A stretch of DNA of 15,965 bases from Burkholderiaceae bacterium (lineage in GTDB: Bacteria > Pseudomonadota > Gammaproteobacteria > Burkholderiales > Burkholderiaceae). This document shows, piece after piece, positions 7,376 to 14,371 of the stretch. A program made the position numbers and the translations under genes. Where the stretch lies: positions 1-15,965 of the forward strand of contig CANBPJ010000035.1 in NCBI GenBank assembly GCA_947371415.1, given 5' to 3'. Position 1 is the first letter of the stretch. Every line of letters begins with the position of its first letter. The notes beneath the pieces were generated by a model. That model did no database searches, was not told where the DNA came from, and worked only from the letters and a program-made list of their open reading frames with translations.

Positions 7376-8509
7376 TCAGCGCGGCAACAATAACCACATC
7401 TTGCCATCTTGCTTCATACGTCCTGCTAGCTCTCCAGCAGAATCCCCTGATCCCCAATAGTAATCGGCTCGCACGCCACCCACAATGGCCTTGCCCGTAT
7501 CCTGGGCCATCACCAATTTTTGCAAGGTTTGACTACTTAAGGGCTTGCTGGTACTCAAAAAAACTGGAGCACCCAAAGGCATGGCTTTCAAATCAATTGC
7601 AATACTTCGCTCGGCAGTCAAGGGCACCCCCAAAGCGCCATTGGGGCCGAGATCAGCGCTCACATTGCCCGGTAACTCTTTAAAGAATACAAAGCGAGGA
7701 TTCGCGTTTAGCATTTCCTCCACGCGACCAGGGTTACGCTTGGCCCATGCGGAAATACCTTGCATGCTCGCTTCACCACGAGTAATTTCTTTGCGATCTA
7801 AGAGCCACTGGGCAAAAGACTTAAATGGCTGATCGTTGGTACCGGCATAACCCAAGCGCAAGATACGGCCATCCTCGAGACGAATCTTCCCTGAACCCTG
7901 AATTTGCATGAATGCCGCCGCAACCGGGTCTTGCACCCAGGCAAGCTCAGAACCTCGAAGAACTCCAGAACTCATTAACTCCGCGCGTGTCGGCGCAGGA
8001 CTTGGCTTAGCGTTCTTCCAAGCATTGGGTAGACCATATAGAGGAACGGTGTAATTGGCGGTACGAGTCTGCGAGCCATTCATTACGGGCTCGTAATAGC
8101 CTGTAATCAGCCCAGATTCATTGCCAGTAGCACTATTTCGCACTTCGTATGCCTGAAAATTGCCTTCAAAATATTGGCGAATGGCTTGCTTATCGCTCCC
8201 TGAGATGCCAGAAGCCTGTGCACATACCTGCCTCCAATTAATCTCGCTATTGCGCTTACGCAATGCATCACAACTCTTGAGCCACGCAGGCCAGGCCTGC
8301 GTTAAATCATCCTCTTGCCAACCAGGCACGTCTTGCCATGCTACTGATCGAAAGCTGGCGATTGAGGAGGTATATGCAGCTGGGGCGCCGCCGCCAGAGC
8401 GGTAACCAGACCCTCGGGTAGAAGGGGTTGAGCAAGCAGTCAATAGGCTAATAATGGCTATAGCGAATACACTGCAGACAAGAATTCGTGGGGCTTTCTC
8501 GCGACTCAT
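7376..8509 (-). CDS. mltA: Membrane-bound lytic murein transglycosylase A (lipoprotein)
   Basis: MltA cleaves the MurNAc-GlcNAc bond of peptidoglycan, forming 1,6-anhydro ends, at the inner face of the outer membrane. From the start chosen the protein has 377 residues. It opens with a lipoprotein signal peptide (M-S-R-E-K-A-P-R then a hydrophobic run) ending in the lipobox L-T-A-C with lipidated C26; Ser at +2 suits outer-membrane sorting. MltA signatures are GYYEPVMNGS, AAFMQIQGSGKIRLEDG, and the C-terminal VMAQDTGKAIVGGVRADYYWG, containing the catalytic-type Asp (D337) and conserved D349. Longer in-frame starts exist at 8530 and 8560 and a TTG at 8635, but they put 7 to 42 extra polar residues before the signal peptide. 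None has a good Shine-Dalgarno, so the start is moderately certain. Confidence 0.92.
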   Translation of the reverse strand: MSREKAPRILVCSVFAIAIISLLTACSTPSTRGSGYRSGGGAPAAYTSSIASFRSVAWQDVPGWQEDDLTQAWPAWLKSCDALRKRNSEINWRQVCAQASGISGSDKQAIRQYFEGNFQAYEVRNSATGNESGLITGYYEPVMNGSQTRTANYTVPLYGLPNAWKNAKPSPAPTRAELMSSGVLRGSELAWVQDPVAAAFMQIQGSGKIRLEDGRILRLGYAGTNDQPFKSFAQWLLDRKEITRGEASMQGISAWAKRNPGRVEEMLNANPRFVFFKELPGNVSADLGPNGALGVPLTAERSIAIDLKAMPLGAPVFLSTSKPLSSQTLQKLVMAQDTGKAIVGGVRADYYWGSGDSAGELAGRMKQDGKMWLLLPR

Positions 8510-8528
8510 TAATTTAGATATAGAAATC

Positions 8529-8642
8529 ATGCGTGCCAATTTACTCGATGAATACCCCATGATCTTGTTTGCCCTAGAGGGAGGCTTGGCTTTAGCCCTC
8601 CTTCTGTTTATTGTCCTTTGGACTGGCAAGGGCAAAAAGTAG
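8529..8642 (+). CDS. Possible small single-span membrane protein (37 aa)
   Basis: Unrecognised. This short plus-strand ORF fills the gap between the mltA start (8509) and the apaG stop (8655). It has a polar N-terminus (M-R-A-N-L-L-D-E-Y-P), one hydrophobic helix of about 20 residues (M-I-L-F-A-L-E-G-G-L-A-L-A-L-L-L-F-I-V-L-W) and a basic tail (T-G-K-G-K-K), which predicts an N-out/C-in topology. It is not antisense to the mltA signal peptide, so the hydrophobicity is not a mirror of that. In its favour: it ends in a proper stop and is followed directly by a 9-bp stem in plus-strand RNA (8648-8671). Against: no Shine-Dalgarno, and the only -10-like element (TATAGA, 8519-8524) would make the mRNA nearly leaderless. 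Upstream in-frame ATGs (8454) lie inside mltA. Confidence 0.35.
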   Translation: MRANLLDEYPMILFALEGGLALALLLFIVLWTGKGKK

Positions 8643-8647
8643 TTTTT

Positions 8648-8672
8648 CTAGAGCCTAATGCAAGGTTCTAGG
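8648..8672. repeat. CTAG-rich dyad at the apaG 3' end (copy 1 of 2)
   Basis: The segment reads CTAGAGCC-TAA-TGCAAG followed by GTTCTAGG. In plus-strand RNA it folds as a 9-bp stem, CUAGAGCCU with AGGUUCUAG (one G-U pair), around a 6-nt loop; in minus-strand RNA one pair is lost as an A-C mismatch. The apaG stop codon lies inside it. No T-run follows on either strand, so it is not a classic terminator. It closely matches the segment at 9049-9077. Confidence 0.5.
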
Positions 8673-9029
8673 CATGACTAAGGCAAATTCTGGGATTGGG
8701 GTCTGAAAAAACTGTGCCTCTTCAGTAACGCAGAAGTACTCCCCACGCATCGTACCGGCTGGCGTCGGCAAAGTTGCCCAACTGGTGTACTCAAAGTGCT
8801 CTCCCGCGCGAAGCAGTGGTTGTTGGCCCACAACGCCCAAACCACGGACTTCCTGGACATCATTGTCCCCGTCGGTAATGAACCAATGGCGAGCAATCAG
8901 CTGAATACTGGCTGTTCCGGTATTTCTGATGGTGACCGTATAGGCAAACGCAAATTGGCGGTTATCGGGGTCAGACTGGTCGGGCAAATACTGGGTTTTG
9001 ACCGTAATGCTGATTTCATGAGGATTCAT
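8655..9029 (-). CDS. apaG: ApaG domain protein
   Basis: ApaG is a small single-domain protein with an immunoglobulin-like beta-sandwich (DUF525) related to the C-terminal domain of some F-box proteins. Its biochemical role is unsettled; in enterobacteria it is encoded with apaH. From the start chosen it has 124 residues, the usual family length. Diagnostic stretches are FAYTVTIRNTG, HWFITDGDNDVQEVRGLGVVG, the G-x-G-x-x-G-type loop, FEYTSWATLPTPAGTMRGEY and the C-terminal MPRTLH. An ATG six codons upstream (9047) is also possible. No apaH or ksgA is nearby; here it is divergent from rpe. It lies between two related CTAG-rich dyads, one overlapping its stop and one in its upstream region. Confidence 0.93.
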   Translation of the reverse strand: MNPHEISITVKTQYLPDQSDPDNRQFAFAYTVTIRNTGTASIQLIARHWFITDGDNDVQEVRGLGVVGQQPLLRAGEHFEYTSWATLPTPAGTMRGEYFCVTEEAQFFQTPIPEFALVMPRTLH

Positions 9030-9047
9030 GCTCGAATTCTGCTCCAT

Positions 9048-9077
9048 CCTAGAGCCAACTGCAAGCTAGAATCTAGG
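9048..9077. repeat. CTAG-rich dyad in the apaG/rpe divergent gap (copy 2 of 2)
   Basis: CTAGAGCC (9049-9056), three bases, TGCAAG (9060-9065), then CTAGA-A-TCTAG (9066-9076, a perfect 5-bp palindrome with one central base). The outer arms CCTAGA (9048-9053) and TCTAGG (9072-9077) also pair. The first 17 bases match copy 1 (8648-8664) apart from the N3, and both copies end in TCTAGG. It occupies the place of the rpe ribosome-binding site (ATG at 9079) and the 5' region of apaG, so it could act as an operator or RNA structure for either gene; that is inference. Confidence 0.5.
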
Positions 9078-9078
9078 G

Positions 9079-9804
9079 ATGGATAGCCAGAAATCACCCT
9101 CAAATAGCCCATTTGTCATTGCCCCCTCCATTTTGTCGGCTGACTTTGCCTGCCTTGGTAAAGAAGTTCAAGAGGTTCTTTTGGCAGGCGCAGACTGGAT
9201 TCACTTTGATGTGATGGATAACCATTACGTTCCCAACCTGACTATTGGCCCCTTGGTTTGCGAGGCGATTCGTCCTCACGCAATAAAGGACGGCAAGCCA
9301 GCAATGATCGATGTGCATCTCATGGTGGAGCCAGTAGATCGCCTCATTCCTGATTTTGCAAAAGCAGGGGCAAACCTCATTAGCTTTCACCCAGAGGCAA
9401 GTCCTCATGTGGATCGCACCATTAACTTAATTCGTGATCAAGGATGTCAAGCCGGCTTGGTGCTCAATCCTGCAACTCCACTGCATCACTTAGACCATAC
9501 CCTCGAATTGCTCGACCTCGTTTTGCTGATGTCAGTAAATCCAGGCTTTGGTGGGCAGTCATTCATTCCAAGCACTCTCAATAAGATTGCTCAAGTACGC
9601 GCACGTTTAGACCGTTATCAACAAGAGACGGGTCGTCATATTCGCCTCGAGGTGGATGGGGGAATTAAAGTCGACAATATTGCAGAAGTTGCAAAAGCGG
9701 GTGCGGATACTTTTGTTGCTGGCTCGGCAATCTTTGGCAAAGAAAATTATGCTGACGTCATTAAGGCGATGCGTACAGAACTAGCGAGATCAGGAAAAGC
9801 GTAA
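9079..9804 (+). CDS. rpe: Ribulose-phosphate 3-epimerase
   Basis: Rpe interconverts D-ribulose 5-phosphate and D-xylulose 5-phosphate in the pentose phosphate pathway. It is a 241-residue TIM barrel. Metal ligands and catalytic acids are H42 and D44 (HFDVMDNHYVPN), H80 (DVHLMVEP) and D193 (EVDGGIKVDN). The flexible loop is MSVNPGFGGQSFIP and the phosphate site is VAGSAIFG. The ATG at 9079 is the first start after an in-frame TAG at 9067-9069, so the 12-residue N-terminal extension before the conserved IAPSILSAD is real if this start is used. AGGG abuts the ATG too closely for a good Shine-Dalgarno. The stop overlaps trpE by one base (TAATG). In Burkholderia a gph gene normally lies between rpe and trpE; here it is absent. 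Confidence 0.96.
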   Translation: MDSQKSPSNSPFVIAPSILSADFACLGKEVQEVLLAGADWIHFDVMDNHYVPNLTIGPLVCEAIRPHAIKDGKPAMIDVHLMVEPVDRLIPDFAKAGANLISFHPEASPHVDRTINLIRDQGCQAGLVLNPATPLHHLDHTLELLDLVLLMSVNPGFGGQSFIPSTLNKIAQVRARLDRYQQETGRHIRLEVDGGIKVDNIAEVAKAGADTFVAGSAIFGKENYADVIKAMRTELARSGKA

Positions 9805-11309
9805 TGCAGCACGAAGAATTTCTAACCCTAGCGAAACAGGGTTTCAATCGCATTCCCTTGGTGAAAGAAGTTTTAGCCGACTTAGAGACGCCTCTCTCGC
9901 TTTACGTCAAACTGACGCAAGCTTTTGGCCAAAAAAATACCTACCTACTGGAGTCTGTTTTAGGTGGCGAACGCTTTGGTCGCTTCTCATTTATTGGCTT
10001 ACCAGCGAAAACCGTTTTGAGAACCATTGGGACACCAGCTACGCCAACTACCGAAGTGCTATTCAATGACCAAGTCATTGAGACGAATCATGACAATCCA
10101 CTCGATTTTGTCGATGCCTACTTCAAGCGCTTCAAAGTTGCGGTACAAGCTGGTCTCCCACGCTTCTGTGGCGGACTTGCTGGCTATTTCGGCTATGACA
10201 CGGTTCGTTATATCGAATCCCGTTTAGCGCAACATAATCTTCCAGATGAATTGGGAGTGCCCGATATTCAGTTGATGCTGACGGAAGAATTGGCGGTAAT
10301 CGATAACGTTGCTGGGCGTATTTATTTAATTGTGTATGCAGACCCTAGCGTTGCCGATAGTTTTGAAAAGGGTCAAGCCAGACTAAAAGAGTTGTTAGCT
10401 TGTTTAAGCAAGCCTGTCAGCATGCCAGCATCGCTGCCCAGCACCAAAACAGAATTGATCCGCAAGTTCAAGGCGGCGGACTTTGAAAATGCCGTACTTA
10501 AAACCAAAGAATATATTTTGGCTGGCGATTGCATGCAGGTTGTGATTGGTCAACGCATTAGCAAACCATTCACCGATTCACCGCTTGCTCTCTACAGAGC
10601 ATTGCGCTCGCTCAATCCTTCGCCTTACATGTATTTCTATGACTTTGGCGACTTGCAAGTCGTGGGCTCCTCGCCTGAGATTTTGGTACGTCAAGAACAG
10701 CGCGAAACTCAAAAAATTGTCACCATTCGTCCGCTTGCTGGCACACGGCCACGCGGTGCAACACCTGAAGAGGATGAGCGCCTTGCTACAGAATTGCTTG
10801 CTGACCCAAAAGAAATTGCAGAGCATGTGATGCTCATCGATCTCGCCCGCAACGATGTAGGTAGAATTGCTAAAACAGGTACCGTCAAGGTGACCGATTC
10901 GATGTCCATCGAAAAGTACTCCCATGTGCAGCACATTGTGAGCTCTGTAGAAGGTGAGTTGCTGGACAATATGAGCAATATGGATGTCTTAAGGGCAACT
11001 TTCCCTGCGGGCACCTTATCTGGCGCACCAAAAATTCGGGCGATGGAAATTATTGATGAGATGGAAATTGTGAAACGCGGTGTTTATGGTGGCGCGGTTG
11101 GCTACCTCTCCTTCTCGGGAGACATGGATGTGGCGATTGCGATTCGTACCGGCGTCATTCGTGATGGCGTATTGCACTCTCAAGCTGGCGCTGGTGTCGT
11201 TGCAGATTCTGACCCTACTGCCGAATGGAAAGAAACCGAAGCCAAAGCCCGTGCAGTTTTAATGGCGGCTGATTTAGTACAAGGAGGACTCGATGCTCCT
11301 CATGATTGA
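9804..11309 (+). CDS. trpE: Anthranilate synthase component I
   Basis: TrpE makes anthranilate from chorismate and ammonia supplied by TrpG, the first step of tryptophan synthesis. The 501-residue length is typical. The N-terminal LLES at 48-51 is the known tryptophan feedback-inhibition motif, so the enzyme is probably inhibited by tryptophan. Chorismate-binding-fold motifs are GDCMQVVIGQRI, RPLAGTRPRGATPEEDE, EHVMLIDLARNDVGR, SHVQHIVSSVEG, FPAGTLSGAPKIRAMEII and the C-terminal GAGVVADSDPTAEWKETE. The start shares one base with the rpe stop and the stop lies 17 bp inside trpG. No leader peptide or attenuator can fit before it, because coding sequence is continuous. Confidence 0.97.
   Translation: MQHEEFLTLAKQGFNRIPLVKEVLADLETPLSLYVKLTQAFGQKNTYLLESVLGGERFGRFSFIGLPAKTVLRTIGTPATPTTEVLFNDQVIETNHDNPLDFVDAYFKRFKVAVQAGLPRFCGGLAGYFGYDTVRYIESRLAQHNLPDELGVPDIQLMLTEELAVIDNVAGRIYLIVYADPSVADSFEKGQARLKELLACLSKPVSMPASLPSTKTELIRKFKAADFENAVLKTKEYILAGDCMQVVIGQRISKPFTDSPLALYRALRSLNPSPYMYFYDFGDLQVVGSSPEILVRQEQRETQKIVTIRPLAGTRPRGATPEEDERLATELLADPKEIAEHVMLIDLARNDVGRIAKTGTVKVTDSMSIEKYSHVQHIVSSVEGELLDNMSNMDVLRATFPAGTLSGAPKIRAMEIIDEMEIVKRGVYGGAVGYLSFSGDMDVAIAIRTGVIRDGVLHSQAGAGVVADSDPTAEWKETEAKARAVLMAADLVQGGLDAPHD
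11281..11287 (+). promoter_or_regulatory. Strong ribosome-binding site of trpG inside trpE
   Basis: AAGGAGG sits five bases before the trpG ATG and within the last codons of trpE. It is the best Shine-Dalgarno I noticed in the window. It fixes the trpG start at 11293 and should allow high, independent initiation of the glutaminase subunit, which must match TrpE in amount. Confidence 0.8.
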
Positions 11310-11859
11310 TAACTACGATTCATTTACCTACAACCTGGTTCAGTATTTTGCAGAACTAGGCGAAGAGGTCAAAGTCTTTCGTAATGATGAGATTTCAGTA
11401 GAAGAGATTGCCCAAATCAACCCTGCGCGCATCTGTATTTCCCCTGGGCCTTGTAGCCCAGCTGAAGCAGGCATTTCAGTAGCCACAATTCAACGCTACG
11501 CTGGACAGATTCCGATTCTCGGGGTTTGCCTTGGACACCAAGCCATCGGCGAAGCTTTTGGCGGAAAAATTATTCGCGCGCAAAAGGTGATGCACGGCAA
11601 AACAGATGATATTCACCATACTGGTGTTGGCGTTTTCAAGGATTTACCAAGCCCATTTAAAGTCACGCGCTACCACTCTCTAGCCATTGAAAAGAATTCG
11701 TTACCAGCAGTTTTAGAGATTACAGCTACATCATCTGATGGCGAGATCATGGGCGTTCGACATAAAGAACTCGCTGTAGAGGGCGTCCAATTTCATCCAG
11801 AGTCAATTCTTTCCGAGCATGGCCATGCGCTCCTGAAGAATTTTCTGCAAGCTAAATAA
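11293..11859 (+). CDS. trpG: Anthranilate synthase component II (glutamine amidotransferase)
   Basis: TrpG releases ammonia from glutamine and channels it to TrpE. It is a 188-residue class I amidotransferase. The catalytic triad is C79 (LGVCLGHQAIGEAFGG), H168 and E170 (VQFHPESI). The oxyanion region is SPGPCSPAEAG (50-60). Because TrpG and PabA are nearly identical in sequence, and many bacteria use one protein for both, it may also serve aminodeoxychorismate synthase in folate synthesis. Overlap with trpE is 17 bp; trpD follows after 5 bp. It is a separate gene, not fused to TrpD as in enterobacteria. Confidence 0.96.
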   Translation: MLLMIDNYDSFTYNLVQYFAELGEEVKVFRNDEISVEEIAQINPARICISPGPCSPAEAGISVATIQRYAGQIPILGVCLGHQAIGEAFGGKIIRAQKVMHGKTDDIHHTGVGVFKDLPSPFKVTRYHSLAIEKNSLPAVLEITATSSDGEIMGVRHKELAVEGVQFHPESILSEHGHALLKNFLQAK

Positions 11860-11864
11860 GTACT

Positions 11865-12887
11865 ATGCCAATTACTCCCCAACAAGCTTTGCAACGCTGC
11901 ATTGAACATCGCGAACTATTTCATGATGAAATGGCGGCGATGATGCGCCTCATCATGAGTGGTGAGATGCCCCCAGCATTAGTTGCCGGCCTATTAGTTG
12001 CCCTGCGTACCAAAAAGGAAACTGTTGGCGAAATCGCTGCGGCTGCTCAAGTGATGCGTGAATTTGCAACGCCGGTTCATGTGGAAGATAGGACTAATCT
12101 AGTAGATGTAGTTGGTACAGGTGGTGATGGTGCCCATACTTTTAATATTTCTACAGCAGCGATGTTTGTTGCAGCAGCTGCAGGCGCAAAAATTGCCAAA
12201 CATGGCAATCGCAGCGTCAGCAGTAAATCAGGCAGTGCTGATATTTTGGAGTCTCTGGGTGTGAATCTGTCACTCTCTCCAGAGCAAGTAGCGCAATGCA
12301 TCTCAAAGGTGGGCGCCGGCTTTATGTTTGCCCCCAACCATCACCCTGCCATGAAGAATGTCGTGCCCATTCGAAAAGATTTGGGTGTGCGCACTATTTT
12401 CAACATCTTAGGCCCACTGACTAATCCAGCAGATGCTAAACGCATTCTGATGGGCGTCTTCCATCCAGATTTAGTGGGCATCCAGGCGCGTGTATTGCAA
12501 GCAATGGGAATGGATCATGCGCTAGTGGTTTATGGTCGAGATGGCCTAGATGAAATATCTCTTGAAGGCCCGACCTTAGTGGGTGAGCTCAAGGATGGTG
12601 TAGTGCGTGAATATGAAATTCATCCAAAAGACTTTGGCCTGAACACCGCACCAACCAATAGTTTTAAGGTAGCTGATGCCGAAGAATCCAAAGCCATTGT
12701 TTTAGATGTCCTCAATAAAATACCCGGTCCAGCGAGTGATATTGTTTGCCTCAATGCTGGCGCAGTGCTTTATGTGGCAGATGTGGCGCCGAGCATCGCT
12801 AGTGGTATTCAGATGGCTCAGGCAGCAATTGCCTCTGGCGCAGCCCGCCAAAAGCTAGATCAATTTATTGCTGCAACCCAAAATTAA
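11865..12887 (+). CDS. trpD: Anthranilate phosphoribosyltransferase
   Basis: TrpD joins anthranilate to PRPP, giving N-(5'-phosphoribosyl)anthranilate. It is a 340-residue type III phosphoribosyltransferase with an N-terminal helical domain and an alpha/beta domain. PRPP and metal motifs are GTGGD at 84-88, KHGNRSVSSKSGSAD at 112-126 and the D229-E230 pair in GRDGLDEIS. Anthranilate-contacting R170 and the NHHPAMKNV segment are present. It begins 5 bp after trpG and ends 11 bp before trpC. Confidence 0.97.
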   Translation: MPITPQQALQRCIEHRELFHDEMAAMMRLIMSGEMPPALVAGLLVALRTKKETVGEIAAAAQVMREFATPVHVEDRTNLVDVVGTGGDGAHTFNISTAAMFVAAAAGAKIAKHGNRSVSSKSGSADILESLGVNLSLSPEQVAQCISKVGAGFMFAPNHHPAMKNVVPIRKDLGVRTIFNILGPLTNPADAKRILMGVFHPDLVGIQARVLQAMGMDHALVVYGRDGLDEISLEGPTLVGELKDGVVREYEIHPKDFGLNTAPTNSFKVADAEESKAIVLDVLNKIPGPASDIVCLNAGAVLYVADVAPSIASGIQMAQAAIASGAARQKLDQFIAATQN

Positions 12888-12898
12888 TTAAGACCTTC

Positions 12899-13702
12899 AT
12901 GAGCGATATCCTAGATAAAATTGTTGCTACCAAAAAGATTGAGGTCGCCTCAGATTCAAAAAAAATATCTTTAGGCAATCAGCGTGATCAGGCGGAAGAA
13001 AATAATCGTCATGCCGCGTTAAAGCCACGTGGCTTTATTCAATCTATAGAACAGAAGATTGTGGCTGGCAAAGCTGGTGTTATTACCGAGATTAAGAAGG
13101 CCAGCCCAAGCAAAGGTATCTTGCGGGAAAACTTTCAGCCTGCGGAGATTGCTCAATCCTACGAGGAGAATGGTGCTGCCTGCCTATCCGTACTGACAGA
13201 CAAAGACTATTTCCAGGGTGCAAATACCTATCTTCAGGCCGCAAGAGCTGCTTGCAATATTCCAGTATTACGCAAGGATTTTACGATTGATCCCTACCAA
13301 ATCTACGAAGCAAGAGCCATTGGCGCTGATGCCATTTTGTTGATCGTAGCCTGTTTAGATCTCAATCAAATGAAAGAGCTTGAGGCCTGCGCCCATGAGC
13401 TTGGTTTGGATGTGTTGGTTGAAGTGCATAACGCCCCCGAACTAGAGCAGGCCTTAAATCTCAAAACACCTTTACTTGGAATCAACAATCGCAATCTCAA
13501 AACGTTTGAAGTGACGCTTCAAACAACCTTGTCCTTGCTATCTATGGTTCCCCCTGGGAAAACCTTGGTTACTGAATCGGGCATCATGACTCGTGCTGAT
13601 GTGCAACTCATGCGTGATCATCAGATTAATGCATTTTTAGTGGGTGAAGCCTTTATGCGGGCAGATAACCCGGGTGCGGCTTTAAGTCAGCTATTTAATT
13701 AA
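12899..13702 (+). CDS. trpC: Indole-3-glycerol-phosphate synthase
   Basis: TrpC closes the indole ring of CdRP, giving indole-3-glycerol phosphate. It is a 267-residue TIM barrel without a fused TrpF domain. Catalytic residues by family comparison are E64 and K66 (TEIKKASPSKG), K126 (LRKDF), E175 (VLVEVHN), the asparagine of INNRNL (near 196-197) and E226 (VTESGI). It is the last trp gene here; trpF, trpB and trpA must lie elsewhere. The stop at 13700-13702 lies in an 8-bp palindrome that also holds the stop of the converging membrane-protein gene, giving an 8-bp overlap. I see no T-tailed terminator hairpin after it. Confidence 0.97.
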   Translation: MSDILDKIVATKKIEVASDSKKISLGNQRDQAEENNRHAALKPRGFIQSIEQKIVAGKAGVITEIKKASPSKGILRENFQPAEIAQSYEENGAACLSVLTDKDYFQGANTYLQAARAACNIPVLRKDFTIDPYQIYEARAIGADAILLIVACLDLNQMKELEACAHELGLDVLVEVHNAPELEQALNLKTPLLGINNRNLKTFEVTLQTTLSLLSMVPPGKTLVTESGIMTRADVQLMRDHQINAFLVGEAFMRADNPGAALSQLFN

Positions 13703-14252
13703 GTCGCCTAAAAGGCTTAAGCAAATCTAAGCTGTATTTAATCAGACCAATCAGCACCACTGTTCCAAGTACATCTCCAGTAAACATGACCAGGAAGTGA
13801 TTGACGGCTCCTGACTCATCAAGGTCTCGCACAACAAACCACCACTGATGCAAGCCAGCACTCAAAGCCGCATAAATCAAAATACAAATTGCTAGCTTGG
13901 GCAAACTCAAATCACTGAGATTGGATGCAATCTTGATGTTGGATGCAGCAAATATCCTTGCTAAATACGGCGCAAATCCAGAAATCAACCCAATCCCAAT
14001 ACAAGCAATCAGATCTGGCGTGAAATCTCCAAGATAACAAGTTAAGAATGAAGCAATTGCAATACCAATAGCGCCCGATAGGCCAAAGATGAGCGTTAAA
14101 AATAAGCGCAAACCAGCGGGAAGATAAATCCAGCTCACCCCAAAGCTATAGGCTAAGTGACTTGTAAGCCAAGCATTCAGATAGAACAGAGCCGCATAAG
14201 TTAAGGCACTGATTAAAAAACCATTCATCCATTCGAAGCTTGTTTTATTCAT
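13695..14252 (-). CDS. Small integral membrane protein, MASE1-like
   Basis: This protein of about 185 residues is mostly hydrophobic, with roughly five membrane segments near residues 11-29, 44-72, 80-101, 119-137 and 152-174. Two stretches recall the MASE1 sensory membrane domain: W-I-Y-L-P-A-G-L-R-L at 41-50 (MASE1 has W-x-P-A-G) and the F-T-G-D-V-L-G-T near 157-164 (MASE1 has G-D-x-x-G). MASE1 normally has about eight helices and precedes a kinase or GGDEF output domain; none is present here, so this would be a short stand-alone form. In-frame ATGs exist at 14306 and 14288, but their extra residues are encoded by the direct repeats; the ATG at 14252 fits a candidate promoter on the minus strand (TTGTAT 14299-14294, 16 bp, TAGAAA 14277-14272). 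It is divergent from the winged-helix gene. Function unknown. Confidence 0.65.
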   Translation of the reverse strand: MNKTSFEWMNGFLISALTYAALFYLNAWLTSHLAYSFGVSWIYLPAGLRLFLTLIFGLSGAIGIAIASFLTCYLGDFTPDLIACIGIGLISGFAPYLARIFAASNIKIASNLSDLSLPKLAICILIYAALSAGLHQWWFVVRDLDESGAVNHFLVMFTGDVLGTVVLIGLIKYSLDLLKPFRRLN

Positions 14253-14279
14253 TACTGTCAGTATGGTTGATTTTCTAGA

Positions 14280-14309
14280 TGCATACATGTTGCATACAAC
14301 TTGCATACA
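14280..14309. repeat. Three direct repeats of TGCATACA, 11-bp period
   Basis: Perfect TGCATACA copies begin at 14280, 14291 and 14302, each followed by a different 3-bp spacer (TGT, ACT, then AGG). They place identical 8-bp half-sites on one face of the helix, as in operators bound by cooperative regulators. They lie between divergent genes and overlap the candidate -35 elements of both promoters (TTGCAT on plus, TTGTAT on minus). The adjacent winged-helix protein is the natural candidate to bind them, which is inference. Confidence 0.75.
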
Positions 14310-14328
14310 AGGTGAATGGCGCTACAAT
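14301..14328 (+). promoter_or_regulatory. Candidate promoter of the winged-helix regulator gene
   Basis: TACAAT at 14323-14328 matches the -10 consensus at five of six bases. A poor -35 (TTGCAT, 14301-14306) lies 16 bp upstream and falls within the third direct repeat. The start would be near 14335, leaving a leader of about 37 nt with no clear Shine-Dalgarno before the ATG at 14372. The weak -35 overlapping the repeats allows either activation or repression by a repeat-binding protein. Confidence 0.5.
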
Positions 14329-14371
14329 CTCGTAAACCCTTAGGCTAATCACTGCTAATTACCCCCGCTAA

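Noticed and set aside
7282..7683. 133-residue plus-strand ORF
   Set aside because: It is antisense to the start of the enoyl-CoA hydratase gene and the end of mltA, both of which are intact and well conserved; the sequence has no domain-like pattern.
8454..8528. Longer start for the small membrane ORF
   Set aside because: These 25 codons lie antisense to the mltA signal peptide and early coding region; only the part from 8529 lies outside mltA as I start it.
9030..9078. Attenuator or trp leader upstream of rpe-trp
   Set aside because: The gap is under 50 bp, has no Trp-rich short ORF and no T-tailed hairpin.
13706..13716. Small hairpin GCCT-AAA-AGGC after trpC as terminator
   Set aside because: A 4-bp stem without a T-run is too weak, and it lies inside the coding end of the converging gene.
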